Shown in pieces: positions 45,220 to 53,901 of a stretch of 64,000 bases of DNA. Origin of the DNA: CAUYXJ01 sp963577065 (GTDB taxonomy: Bacteria; Chloroflexota; Dehalococcoidia; Tepidiformales; Tepidiformaceae); the NCBI GenBank assembly GCA_963577065.1, contig CAUYXJ010000002.1:1-64000 (forward strand), in the 5' to 3' direction. The notes under the pieces are model-generated. The model was not told the origin of the DNA. It did no database searches and was given only the letters and a program-made list of their open reading frames with translations. How positions within the stretch are numbered: position 1 is the stretch's first letter; every line of letters starts with the position of its first letter. Position numbers and translations under genes: made by a program.

Positions 45220-48200
45220 GTGGGTCACGCGGGGGGCCGCGAACGCCACAGCGCGAATTCCCCCTGCGCGATCTGCGGTGGGCACGCATCGATGCCTCGT
45301 GGTCGGGGTGTGCGCTGCGCTGGGTTCACGCTCGACACGGTCGCGTACTGCACTCGCGAGGAGCTTGCCGGCCGCCTTGAGCTGGAGCTAACGACTTCGC
45401 CCCCGGCGTTCAAGCACCTGCTCCGTGGGGGGTGCCGCTGCGGGCAGGAGCACGGCGCGGGTCCGCTAGCACCCCTGTCACCGCCAGCGGGGGGGAACGC
45501 GGCGTTCGATGGGATGGCGATTGAGACCCGAGACGCGATCTACAGCCGGGCGCTCGAGCTTCTGACGCTGCGCCCTGAGGGCCTCGCGGACCTCATGCGC
45601 CGCGGGCTGAGTAAAGAGGCGATCGAAGCGGGCCGCTTTCGGTCCATCCCGAAGAAGGGCTCCGAACTCGCGCAGTTCCGCGATCGACTGGTCGCCGAGT
45701 TCGGTGAAGCGACATTACGGCGTTGCCCAGGGTTCACCGACAAGAACGGGCGCCTGACCTTCTGGGCAGCCGTTGGCAAGCGCGACGGGTATGTCGTGCC
45801 CTACCTTGACGAGCAAGGGCGCATCACCGGCCTGCAGGCCCGATTCCTGGACGGCAAGTACCTGACCGCCCGTGGGGCCAGCCTCGACTCCGTCTACCAC
45901 GTCTCTGGGGACGGCCAGGCAGGGGCTGACCTGTATCTCACCGAGGGTGGGCTGAAAGCGACCGTCGCGGCGTCGCTCGGCGGAATCGGGTGCTTCGGCC
46001 TTGCTGGCCAGTCTCTCCAGGAGGGCCATGTCCAAGCGCTGCGGCGGCTGAAGCCCGGCCGCGTAGTCGTTGCCCTCGACCAGGAGGAGAACGCAGGCAC
46101 TAACCGAGCGCGGGAGCGGATTGAGCGGTCGCTCTGGGAGGCGGGGCTAACGGTCGCGCGAGCGGTGTGGGAGGGCGAGGACGTCGGTGGCGCCAAGGGC
46201 CTCGATGATCTGTTCCAGACGGGCGGGCGGCCGCGCCTCCGCCCAGTGCACTTGGGGCCCAAGGGTCTCAACCATCGGCGGCTGCCGTATGCGGTCAGCG
46301 AGCCTGGGGAGGTCGATTCGGGCGTCGCTCTCGGAATCGTCCGCGAGGAGACGCAGAAAGCTATCAAGGACTTCTGCAAGCCCGGCACGAACGCGGGTCG
46401 GGCGCTGCTGGTGCGGACGCCTCCGGGCGCGGGCAAGACGACCGCGGTTGGGGAGGCCGTTCGCACGCGGGGCGTCCAGGCGCGTGTTCTAGCGGGCACG
46501 AAGAAGCTCGCCCAAGAGCTCGCGGATAAGCACAACTACGTGCTCATCGAGGGGCGCAATCCGTCGAATTGCCGACGGCACGACGTGGTCAAGGCCCTCG
46601 GCGACAACGGTCACGACGTAGAACGCCTCGCCTGTGGGAAGTCGGACGAGCCGCGGTGCGAGTACCGCGGGTCCTGTGGTTACTGGGAGCAGTTCCACGC
46701 CGTGGGGCCGCGGGTGGCATCAGCCGAGCAGCTCTACAACCTCCACTACTTGCAGGGCGGCAACCTGCTGGTTCTCGATGACGCGGATCTCGTCCGAAGC
46801 GTGCTCACACGGTTTCAGGTCTCAACTGAGGCGATCGCATCGGCGGTCGCCCAGCTCCGAGGCAAGCGGCGGGCACGAGGGACCGCCCTGCTGAAGCTCC
46901 TGCAGCACGCGCTGGTGGACGCCCCTGACAGACCGCTGATGGGGGCAGCGGTGTGGGATCACTTGGCCCGGACGGCCACGCGCTACCACCTCGACCTGTC
47001 GGCGTTGATCGAGGACCTACCGGCCCACGGGACGCTTCCTGAGCCCGCTGAGGACGCGAGCGGGTATCTCAGCGTGGCCACGGTCGAAGCCGTGCCGCCA
47101 GCCAGCATCCTGCGGATCTTGGATGCCCTCCGGGAGGAGCTCCCGCACTTCCAGCAGGGAGGCGACTTCAATTGTCGACTGCGGCTCACAGTGCGCGGGA
47201 TCGAGGTGCGCGAGCTACGTGAACACATTGCCGGCCGGGACGGCCCGCCAGTTGCAGCGATGGCGATGCTCATCCTCGACGCGACCCCCGTGGACCCACT
47301 GGTGGACCACGTCGCCAAGCTCCACCACCGGCTTCCAGACCTCGCGGGCGACGTGCCCCTACCGGGGAACGTGCGTGTCGTGCAGTACGCGACGGGAATG
47401 AACGGGCATTCGAGCCTGCGCAGCGAGGAAGTGCTGGGCGCCTTGCTCGCTGAGGTTCAGCGGGAGCGCCTCCGGCACCCGGTGTCATCGCCGGACCGCG
47501 AAGCAGCAGTCGTCTTCAAGAGCCACCGGCCCCGGCTACTGGGCGTCGGTTTCGATTCGTCGCGCGTCCTGACCTACGGCGGCCTGCGCGGCACCAACGC
47601 CCTCGTCGGTGTCGAGCGCCTGCAGGTCATCGGGCGGCCGATGCCCCCCGGAGATGAGCTCGTCTACCTCGCGCAGGTCATTCACCACGACGATCGGGTG
47701 GTATCCCCCGAGATGGTACTGCGCACGCAGCCCTTCGGAGGACAGCGCGCAGCGGTGGATGTCGTGGACTTCTGCGACGAGCGCGCGTCCACTTTGCTCC
47801 GAGCTGGCCGTGACGACGAGCTGACCCAGGTCATTCATCGTGCAAGGCTGCTGGCCCTCGATCCACAGGCTGCTTTCGATGGGAGCGAGGAGCGTCGACG
47901 CGTGAGGCTCGTGCTGCACACAAGCCACCCGATCCCGGGTCTGCGCGTCGACGAGCTTGTGCTTCCGAAGGGGCTGGACCTGGTTCTGGGGAAAGAAAAC
48001 GAGCTGCCTATAGACGGAGCGCCTCTGGGGAACATTTCAGAGGCGCCTATAGGTGAGCGAATTGGACGCGGGGCGGGGACCCCTCGGAGCCAGACTCAAG
48101 GCGAGGGTCTGGGGAAAGAAATTGTGGTGCCTAGTAGTAGATCTAAGAAGGGGGAGAACTGTCCCCAGGCGAAGGCCGTCACCCCGCTGTTTCCGTCGGA

Positions 48201-48390
48201 AGACCCACTGGATGAGCCGGGCAAGTCGGCAATCAACGGCCGAGCGGGCCGGGGCCTGTGCCGCGGCGGGTGTGGGCTATCGGTTCCGGGTGGCGGGAAG
48301 TGCGCTGACTGTGCGACAGCGGCAGTGCGGGAGTGGAGAACGCACCGGTCGCGTGGTCGTCGCCGTGCACGCGGGGTCCCAGGCACATGA
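45220..48390 (+). CDS. TOPRIM primase fused to Fe-S-type SF2 helicase
   Basis: A 1056-residue multidomain protein. N-terminal zinc Cys (CAICGG, then CRC); a TOPRIM/DUF3854-type domain with LYLTEGGLKATV (about residue 240), VVALDQEENAGTN (about 285) and KGLDDLF; an ATPase with Walker A RTPPGAGKTT (about 401) and Walker B LLVLDDAD (about 516). Between them, PSNC and then LACGKSDEPRCEYRGSCGYW resemble the four-Cys Fe-S insert of XPD/DinG helicases. A late TYGGLRGTNALVG is like helicase motif VI. A second zinc knuckle (CRGGCG...CADC) ends the protein. Probably the replication protein of a plasmid, ICE or phage. GTG start; the last bases overlap the next gene. Confidence 0.75.
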   Translation: MGHAGGRERHSANSPCAICGGHASMPRGRGVRCAGFTLDTVAYCTREELAGRLELELTTSPPAFKHLLRGGCRCGQEHGAGPLAPLSPPAGGNAAFDGMAIETRDAIYSRALELLTLRPEGLADLMRRGLSKEAIEAGRFRSIPKKGSELAQFRDRLVAEFGEATLRRCPGFTDKNGRLTFWAAVGKRDGYVVPYLDEQGRITGLQARFLDGKYLTARGASLDSVYHVSGDGQAGADLYLTEGGLKATVAASLGGIGCFGLAGQSLQEGHVQALRRLKPGRVVVALDQEENAGTNRARERIERSLWEAGLTVARAVWEGEDVGGAKGLDDLFQTGGRPRLRPVHLGPKGLNHRRLPYAVSEPGEVDSGVALGIVREETQKAIKDFCKPGTNAGRALLVRTPPGAGKTTAVGEAVRTRGVQARVLAGTKKLAQELADKHNYVLIEGRNPSNCRRHDVVKALGDNGHDVERLACGKSDEPRCEYRGSCGYWEQFHAVGPRVASAEQLYNLHYLQGGNLLVLDDADLVRSVLTRFQVSTEAIASAVAQLRGKRRARGTALLKLLQHALVDAPDRPLMGAAVWDHLARTATRYHLDLSALIEDLPAHGTLPEPAEDASGYLSVATVEAVPPASILRILDALREELPHFQQGGDFNCRLRLTVRGIEVRELREHIAGRDGPPVAAMAMLILDATPVDPLVDHVAKLHHRLPDLAGDVPLPGNVRVVQYATGMNGHSSLRSEEVLGALLAEVQRERLRHPVSSPDREAAVVFKSHRPRLLGVGFDSSRVLTYGGLRGTNALVGVERLQVIGRPMPPGDELVYLAQVIHHDDRVVSPEMVLRTQPFGGQRAAVDVVDFCDERASTLLRAGRDDELTQVIHRARLLALDPQAAFDGSEERRRVRLVLHTSHPIPGLRVDELVLPKGLDLVLGKENELPIDGAPLGNISEAPIGERIGRGAGTPRSQTQGEGLGKEIVVPSSRSKKGENCPQAKAVTPLFPSEDPLDEPGKSAINGRAGRGLCRGGCGLSVPGGGKCADCATAAVREWRTHRSRGRRRARGVPGT

Positions 48391-48530
48391 GCTCTAGCTC
48401 GACCACAGAGCTCCTGGTAGTGCGCTGCCCGTATTGCCACCGCCTCGCTGCCAAGGCGTCTCCGGGAGCAAGACTCGAGGTGAAGTGCGCGAGGTGTGGG
48501 GCGCTGTTCGAGACCGACCTCGGTCGCTAG
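48387..48530 (+). CDS. Mu Com-like zinc-finger protein
   Basis: A 47-residue protein. VRCPYCHRLAAKA and VKCARCGALFET give the two CxxC pairs with the K-C-x-R-C-G spacing of phage Mu Com and related prophage zinc fingers, which bind nucleic acid (Mu Com activates mom mRNA translation). The ATG overlaps the primase stop (ATGA), so it is co-translated. No mom gene is visible. Confidence 0.65.
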   Translation: MSSSSTTELLVVRCPYCHRLAAKASPGARLEVKCARCGALFETDLGR

Positions 48531-48542
48531 GCCGAGCCGTCG

Positions 48543-48568
48543 CCCACACGATGACCTCATCGTGTGGG
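48543..48568. repeat. 12-bp-arm palindrome CCCACACGATGA
   Basis: Perfect arms 48543-48554 and 48557-48568 with a 2-nt centre. The same core, CCCACACGAT with its complement, forms another hairpin at 55093-55120. Confidence 0.8.
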
Positions 48569-48574
48569 ACACCT

Positions 48575-48658
48575 GTGGGGCACGAATATTCCATCCGGCC
48601 TAATGCGCACAGGGTTTTGCCGCCCCACGACACCTGTGGTGTTACAAAACTCCATCGG
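48575..48658. mobile_element. Palindromic element related to the cinA insertion
   Basis: GTGGGGC (48575-48581) pairs with GCCCCAC (48622-48628), and the interior contains a CAGGGTTTTG stretch like that of the 61202 element. The 11-bp GACACCTGTGG flanks it directly (48568-48578 and 48629-48639). Beside it, GTGGTGTTACAAAACTCC (from 48636) resembles the terminal repeat of the element at 61202. Confidence 0.45.
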
Positions 48659-48687
48659 GGGTTGTTTGACGCCGACGAAGACCTCCG

Positions 48688-48871
48688 CCGGAAAACACCT
48701 CAAGGAGCAACTCGCCACCGGGCGCGTCATCGCCGCCGGCGCGTTCGTGCCGTTCGTGGCGAGGTTGGCGGAAGAGGCCGGCTACGACGCCCGCGAGCGG
48801 CCCAGGCGGCCGTGCGCGAGGTCCAGGAGGATGGCGAAGCGCCCTCCTCCTTGGTGCGGGCTTCAGCGTAA
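48688..48871 (+). pseudogene. Isocitrate lyase/PEP mutase-family gene fragment
   Basis: One frame gives LKEQLATGRVIAAGAFVPFV and then ARLAEEAGYDA, the N-terminal signature of methylisocitrate lyase and relatives. A second frame then gives AQAAVREVQEDGEAPSSLV, like the C-terminal helix of the same family. The ~200-residue middle is missing, so this is a deletion relic. Confidence 0.45.
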
Positions 48872-49119
48872 TGGAACGCCGCTCCTCCGAACTGCATGAC
48901 TCGGGTGGTTTCAAAGAGGTAGAGCCACAGCAGCTCCCCCAGCAACCCTGATCGTGTGCTCCGAGGAGTTCAGGGTGGGGCGAGGGCTCGCCCGCTGATC
49001 TACTTCTAGTCCCGCTCCGCGAGGGCTGCGCGTAGAAGACGACGCCCTAGCTCGTTGATGTGCAGTGCCCTGCGCTGCGGTCAACCCGATGTACCCGAAG
49101 CACGAAGCCTAGGGCGAAA

Positions 49120-49740
49120 TCATGAGCCGCACCCTGGTGGCCAAACGCTTCCTGCGAAGTACGGCTCAGGAGCCTGGCACGTACCTTCCGTCGAATCCGG
49201 TTTCACCTCACAGACGGCGCCGGTTGTAACTTCGTAAATCTGGCCGGTGGCGCTATTGCGCACTTGAAGGGTGAGGCTGAACAGCGTTCCGACCGGAGCC
49301 CTGCAAACGAAGTCAGGCGGTTTCATGTACTGCAAGCCGCAGTTGTGGGTGAGGCCGACAATCACGTCGCAAGAGACCCCCGGCGATGGTGTTGGGGTCG
49401 CGATAGGAGGAATCTGGGTTGCCGTGGCGGGCAAAGGTGTTGAGGTTGGGGGAACCGGCGTTGACGCCGCTGTGGCAGCCGCGGTCGAGGTCGGAGTGGG
49501 GGCGATAGCAGCAGTGGTGGCCGTCGAGCCCTCTCCATGACCTGTAGTGACGACAGCCGTGCTGGTCGGGGGGGTGGTGGACGTAGCTGTGGCGGTCGAG
49601 GTCACTGTCGCTAGGGAAACGGGCTGGTCGGCCGTTGGCGCCGAGTCGTCGTCCGCGAGGATGAAGGCACCGCCGAGCAGGCCGACGGCGATGATCAATG
49701 AGCAGGCGATGGCGAGGCCCGCCCATTGGGCTGGGGTCAT
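49120..49740 (-). CDS. Membrane-anchored Ser/Thr/Pro-rich surface protein
   Basis: A 206-residue protein. N-terminal transmembrane anchor (GLAIACSLIIAVGLLGGAFIL), ~100 residues of Thr/Ser/Pro/Ala, then a Cys-containing domain with CDVIVGLTHNCGL, FVCRAPVGTLFSLTLQV and CEVKP. No family recognised. The linker style is like the PBP tail and the lipoprotein at 10734, which suggests a host-type surface protein in spite of its island position. Confidence 0.55.
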   Translation of the reverse strand: MTPAQWAGLAIACSLIIAVGLLGGAFILADDDSAPTADQPVSLATVTSTATATSTTPPTSTAVVTTGHGEGSTATTAAIAPTPTSTAAATAASTPVPPTSTPLPATATQIPPIATPTPSPGVSCDVIVGLTHNCGLQYMKPPDFVCRAPVGTLFSLTLQVRNSATGQIYEVTTGAVCEVKPDSTEGTCQAPEPYFAGSVWPPGCGS

Positions 49741-50265
49741 CCTGCAACAACTTGTGTGTCGGCCAATGGGAGAGAGCCACTGCCGATCACGTGGTAGAGC
49801 GTAGCGTCCAGAAGGTGGCGGGCCTCACGGGCTCGGGAGTTGTCAAAGCTCAGCTTGCCCTCCATGACTCGGATCTGGATTGAGCCGAGACTCGACGGTG
49901 TCCCTCAGGATGTCGCGCAGACTGTATACCTAGTCCTGGAACTCATAGAGCCGCCGCCGACCGAGGCAACCGCAGAAGGTGCCCCCGGCTGGCCACTGCG
50001 CTAGCAACGGTTGGCCCGTGGGTCGCGGCCGGTGCGCTATGGGCCGCGGGGATGGATGCGGCGGGAACTACATCGCTAACCATCACCTCCTGATTACGGT
50101 CAGAACCCCCTGGGTGGGTCCTCGTGATCACCGCTCCCCCCGAGACGAGGGTGGAGGTCGGAGACCCCTGGCCGCCGTAACGGGCCGGGAGGGTGATTTT
50201 CAGGCCGGGGCGAAGCGACGGACGGTCCGCACCGACTCTCTGTCGAGACGGGCCCGGACCAGGCT
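49741..50265. other. Spacer without a supported gene
   Basis: About 525 bp. A full Shine-Dalgarno match, AGGAGGTGAT on the minus strand (50082-50091), is followed 8 bp later by ATG immediately followed by TAG (50068-50073). A 46-residue Ala/Pro-rich ORF could also start at an ATG overlapping that site. Nothing else is seen. Confidence 0.4.
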
Positions 50266-50277
50266 AGGAGGTATAGC

Positions 50278-50562
50278 TTGGGTCCGAAGCGCCTCCACTG
50301 CGAGCCCTCATTTTCGACAGTGATCGTGCAGGCCCAGGACCGGGTGGGGCTGATACGCGATCTCTCAACGGTCATCGCGGAACGGCTTGGGCTCGACATC
50401 CGGGCGGCCGGGGGGGCTCGGTCTAATGTGACTGAGTATTACGCCTGGTTCAGTCTTCCTGACCTCGATGCCGACCACCAAGAGACGCTCTTGACTAGTC
50501 TTCAGCAAGTGCGAGGCGTCGTGGGTGTAAGCACACCTGTGTGCTGGAAACCTAGCAGCTAG
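50278..50562 (+). CDS. Stand-alone ACT-domain protein
   Basis: A 94-residue protein that is almost entirely one ACT domain: STVIVQAQDRVGLIRDLSTV, then a helix and strands YAWFSLPDLDAD and VRGVVGVSTP. The start resembles the ACT of the rel protein in this window (EAWDRVGLLRDIST). The TTG at 50278 has AGGAGG at 50266-50271, deciding the start. ACT domains bind small ligands, often amino acids, or dimerise with a partner enzyme. No partner is adjacent except island genes. A detached or captured Rel-type regulatory domain is one reading. Confidence 0.65.
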   Translation: MGPKRLHCEPSFSTVIVQAQDRVGLIRDLSTVIAERLGLDIRAAGGARSNVTEYYAWFSLPDLDADHQETLLTSLQQVRGVVGVSTPVCWKPSS

Positions 50563-50666
50563 CGCCGCAAGGCCGTGATAGGCTGGATTCACCGAGTCGA
50601 TAGCGCAGAGAGCGCCTCCGAGCGCCGCCCCTTTGAGGCGGCGCTTCTTTCTAGGAGGCCCAGCGC

Positions 50667-51920
50667 ATGACAGCCGAGGCGATCGCTAGCCTGCCGATCA
50701 CCATCGAGCACGTCCTGGTTGACGTGCTGCACTCCGACCCCGCCAACCCGCGTCGCATCAGCGAGGCGGAGCTGGAGGCGCTCACGCGCTCGATTCGGGA
50801 GTTTGGCCTGGTCGACCCCATCGTGGCCCGGCGCGAGGACGGTCGCGTGATCGGTGGCCACCAACGTCTCCTCGCGGCGCGGCGGCTGGGCCTCGACACC
50901 GTTCCGGTGGTCTTCGTCGACCTGTCGCTGGAACAGGCGCGCCTCCTCAACCTGGCCCTGAATCGCATCTCCGGCGAGTGGGACCAGGAGCTGCTCGCCC
51001 GACTGCTGGCTGACCTCGAGTCCGCCCCCGACATTGACGTCACGCTCGCTGGGTTCGATGAAGGCGAGCTCAAACAGCTCCTGCGCAGCCTGGACGCACG
51101 CGAACGAAAGGAGCAGCCCGAGAGCTTCGGCCTGAGCAAGGCGATCGAAGACGCGCAGAAAACAGCCGCCACGACGAAGGCGGGAGACATCTGGGAGCTC
51201 CGCGACCACCGGCTCCTCTGCGGCGACTCGACCGACTCGGCCCAGGTCGCTGGCCTGATGGGCGACACCAAGGCGGCGATCGCATTCACGGACCCGCCCT
51301 ACAACGTCGACTACGGCAACCACGGTGGAGCCGGCAAGAAGCGCCGCAAGATCGCGAACGACGCGATGGGCCCCGAGCAGTGGGAAGCGTTCGTCCACGG
51401 CTGGGCGACGAATCTCCTCGCCCACGTCGACGGCGCGCTCTACGTCTGCATGTCGACGAAGGAGTGGCCCTCCGTTTCGCGCATCTTGGCGGAGGTCGGC
51501 GGGCACTGGAGCGACACCATCATCTGGGCGAAGGACCGCTTCGTCATGGGCCGCGCTGACTACCAGCGCCAGTACGAACCGATCTGGTACGGCTGGCGCG
51601 AGGGCGAGAACCACCATTGGTGCGGCGACCGCGCCCAGGGCGATGTCTGGGAAATCGAGCGCCCCGCCGAGTCCGATCTGCACCCGACAATGAAGCCCCT
51701 CGCCCTGGTGGAACGGGCGATCGCGAACAGCAGCCAGCCGGGCGACATCGTCCTCGATCTGTTCCTCGGTTCGGGGACCACACTTCTCAGCTCGGAGCGC
51801 ACGGGACGGGTCTCCTACGGCGTGGAGCTGGACCCACACTATTGCGACATCGTGGTCGCGCGCTGGGAGTCCTTCACCGGCGAGAAGGCCGTGAAGGTCG
51901 ACGCGGGAGCGCAGGCGTGA
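50667..51920 (+). CDS. ParB-domain DNA adenine/cytosine-N4 methyltransferase
   Basis: A 417-residue protein. N-terminal ParB/Srx-like domain (residues ~15-105) with NPRRISEAELEALTRSIREF and VIGGHQRLLAARRLG, then a methyltransferase domain with motif IV FTDPPYNVDYG (about residue 208), ending with HPTMKPLALVERAI and motif I DLFLGSGTTL. Motif IV before motif I marks the beta class (N6-adenine or N4-cytosine). This fusion is typical of phages and mobile elements. ATG at 50667 after AGGAGG. No cognate restriction gene is adjacent. Confidence 0.88.
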   Translation: MTAEAIASLPITIEHVLVDVLHSDPANPRRISEAELEALTRSIREFGLVDPIVARREDGRVIGGHQRLLAARRLGLDTVPVVFVDLSLEQARLLNLALNRISGEWDQELLARLLADLESAPDIDVTLAGFDEGELKQLLRSLDARERKEQPESFGLSKAIEDAQKTAATTKAGDIWELRDHRLLCGDSTDSAQVAGLMGDTKAAIAFTDPPYNVDYGNHGGAGKKRRKIANDAMGPEQWEAFVHGWATNLLAHVDGALYVCMSTKEWPSVSRILAEVGGHWSDTIIWAKDRFVMGRADYQRQYEPIWYGWREGENHHWCGDRAQGDVWEIERPAESDLHPTMKPLALVERAIANSSQPGDIVLDLFLGSGTTLLSSERTGRVSYGVELDPHYCDIVVARWESFTGEKAVKVDAGAQA

Positions 51921-52001
51921 ACCGCCCGGCCCTTGGCGAGTTGACTTCGCCGGCGAGTGGAGTGAGCTATGCGTGCCAGCTTCAAGCGGAGGTTGGCAAG
52001 A

Positions 52002-52445
52002 ATGGCCATCGAAGACCGGAATCTCGCCAAGGGCACCAAGCTGGTCGCCCGCCACAAGAAGACGCTCTACAGCGCCGAGGTCGTGGAGACGGACGAGGGC
52101 GTCCGCTATCGGATCGAGGATGGCCGGGAGTTCAAGAGCCCCTCGGCCGCGGCGAAGGCGATCACGGGCGGGGCCGTAAACGGCTGGCGCTTCTGGAGCC
52201 TGGCGGGCGAAGACGGCGAACCGACCGACCGTCGGAGGGCCGCGCCCCGGAAGGAGAAGGGCGAGGGCAAGCTCGTGCGCCAGGTGCGGAAGCTCCCGAA
52301 TCAGCGCGGCGTCCCCGAAGGGCAGGTGAGGTACTACTGCGCCGCCTGCCAGGAGGGGTTCCTCGTGGACGCCGGGACCGAGCCGGACCTGTGCCCCGAG
52401 GGGCATGCGCGCGAGGTCGAGGACGAGCTCGTCCCGGTTGGCTGA
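52002..52445 (+). CDS. RAMA-domain protein with C-terminal zinc knuckle
   Basis: A 147-residue protein. Residues ~8-70 (GTKLVARHKKTLYSAEVV, FKSPSAAAKAITG, NGWRFWSL) match the RAMA domain, named for its link to restriction enzymes and adenine methylases and thought to recognise modified DNA. The C-terminal YYCAACQEGF with a later Cys/His pair forms a possible zinc site. The ATG at 52002 has GGAGG nine bases upstream and is preferred to 51969. It lies 81 bp after the methyltransferase, a fitting partner. Confidence 0.65.
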   Translation: MAIEDRNLAKGTKLVARHKKTLYSAEVVETDEGVRYRIEDGREFKSPSAAAKAITGGAVNGWRFWSLAGEDGEPTDRRRAAPRKEKGEGKLVRQVRKLPNQRGVPEGQVRYYCAACQEGFLVDAGTEPDLCPEGHAREVEDELVPVG

Positions 52446-52539
52446 CCCACCCGACAGGAGCCACGACGGCGCAGCAGCGGGCCCCACGGCCCGCTGCTGC
52501 CGTCCCCGTACCTAGCCCCCGAACAAGCAGAGGTACTGA

Positions 52540-52947
52540 ATGGTAGTCCTCGCCCGTCAGTGCGCGGCCGTGAAGGATGACCGCACTCCCTGCCGTTCCG
52601 CGCCGCTCCGGGAGAGGGAGCACTGCTTCTGGCACGACCCCGAGCACGCGCAGGAAGCCTCTGAGGCGCGGAGGTTGGGCGGCCTCCGTCGCCGGCGTGA
52701 GCACACCGTTGGAGGCGCGTACGACTTCGAGGGGCTTGGCTCAGTCGAGCAGATTCGGCGGCTCGTCGAGGTCGCGGCCGCGGACACGCTCAGCCTCGAG
52801 AACTCGGTCGCGCGGGCGCGCACCCTCGCCTACCTCGCGCAGACGGCGACGAAGCTGCTCGAGGTACGGGAGTTCGAGGAGCGACTGGAGGCGATCGAAA
52901 GCGTTCTGGGAGCACGTGCTGCCAGGAGCGTCGGTGTGCGACCTTGA
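52540..52947 (+). CDS. Small zinc-binding island protein
   Basis: A 135-residue protein. The N-terminus has CAAVKDDRTPC and CFWHDPEHAQEA, a Cys/His pattern seen in many short phage and plasmid proteins, followed by a basic GGLRRRREH segment and a helical C-terminus (EVAAADTLSLENSVARA). The size, location and helices would suit a small terminase-like or DNA-binding protein, but no family is recognised with confidence. Confidence 0.55.
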   Translation: MVVLARQCAAVKDDRTPCRSAPLREREHCFWHDPEHAQEASEARRLGGLRRRREHTVGGAYDFEGLGSVEQIRRLVEVAAADTLSLENSVARARTLAYLAQTATKLLEVREFEERLEAIESVLGARAARSVGVRP

Positions 52948-52984
52948 CCACCCCAGACAGGAGCACGAAGAAGGGAGTGCTCGC

Positions 52985-53860
52985 GTGAGCACTGTGGCCG
53001 AGCGGCGGCTGGACTCGGCCGTCAGTGGCCTGACCGCGAAGGAGCGGGCGCGTATCTGGTACCGCTGGTGGTGCACGAGCGAGACGCCAAACGAACTGTT
53101 GCGGGAGCACATGCCGGGCAGCCAGGCCAAAGAGTTCGATCAGATCATCGCGGTCCTGGAGCAGGCGACATCGGGGTTCTACGAGTGCGCCCTCGTCTGG
53201 ACAGAATGGGTGCGGCTCGCCGAGGTCGAGCTCGCCTGGCTGGAGAGCGTCTCTGGCTTGAAGGGGCGCGTCGACGTTCTGACGAAGGCGCTCAGAGCAA
53301 GGAAGGTGAGCGTGCGTGAGGAGGGTGCCGGGCGGCGCCACGGCAAGAACGAAACGATCGAGTTACCGACCAGGAAGCCTCCGGACATCGGTCATCGACG
53401 AGACCTGCCGTTGATGTGGGGAAGCTACACCGGGGAGGACGGGGACCCGCCCGCAACCTGGGCCGAGCTCCACAAATGGCTCCGCGTCAGGGTGCGCACT
53501 GCCATCGAGTCCCGATGGCAGGAGCTTGAGGCGGCGGAGCGAGCGCTCAAGGAGCTGGGGGAGTGGCTAGGCGAGGCGCTCGTTCATCCTGATGTCCGTC
53601 AAGGATTCGATCGGCTGCGCGCCAAGCTCCTCTTCCTCCACGAGGAAGCGCAGCCGTACACCGGAGTATTTAAGCTCCCCGAACCGGAGCAGGAACACCT
53701 GGTGCTGCTCCGCGGCCGAATTGACTGGGATCAGCTTGAGGTCGTCGCTCGCCCGGAAGGGTCCCGGGACCGCTCACGGTTGCCGGAGAACCAGCGGGAT
53801 GCGCTCGAGGCGGCCGAAGAGGAGTGGATCGCGTCGGTGAGGACCCCCGCTGTGAGATGA
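52985..53860 (+). CDS. Hypothetical island protein, helical
   Basis: A 291-residue soluble protein with many Glu, Arg, Trp and Leu residues and long predicted helices. GTG at 52985 follows a GAAGAAGGGAG stretch. No transmembrane segment and no catalytic motif recognised. It lies 37 bp after the small zinc protein in the same direction and is probably co-expressed. Confidence 0.55.
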   Translation: MSTVAERRLDSAVSGLTAKERARIWYRWWCTSETPNELLREHMPGSQAKEFDQIIAVLEQATSGFYECALVWTEWVRLAEVELAWLESVSGLKGRVDVLTKALRARKVSVREEGAGRRHGKNETIELPTRKPPDIGHRRDLPLMWGSYTGEDGDPPATWAELHKWLRVRVRTAIESRWQELEAAERALKELGEWLGEALVHPDVRQGFDRLRAKLLFLHEEAQPYTGVFKLPEPEQEHLVLLRGRIDWDQLEVVARPEGSRDRSRLPENQRDALEAAEEEWIASVRTPAVR

Positions 53861-53901
53861 TCTCGGTCCAGGTTGCGCGACCGACCTATCACCCGCTGGG
53901 G

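Larger units (their letters stand above)
48531..49119. other. Gene-poor spacer with palindromes and a gene fragment
   Basis: Contains a 26-bp palindrome (48543-48568), a palindromic element related to the one in cinA (48575-48658), and a decayed gene fragment (48688-48871). From 48872 to 49119 I see nothing I can support. Confidence 0.5.
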
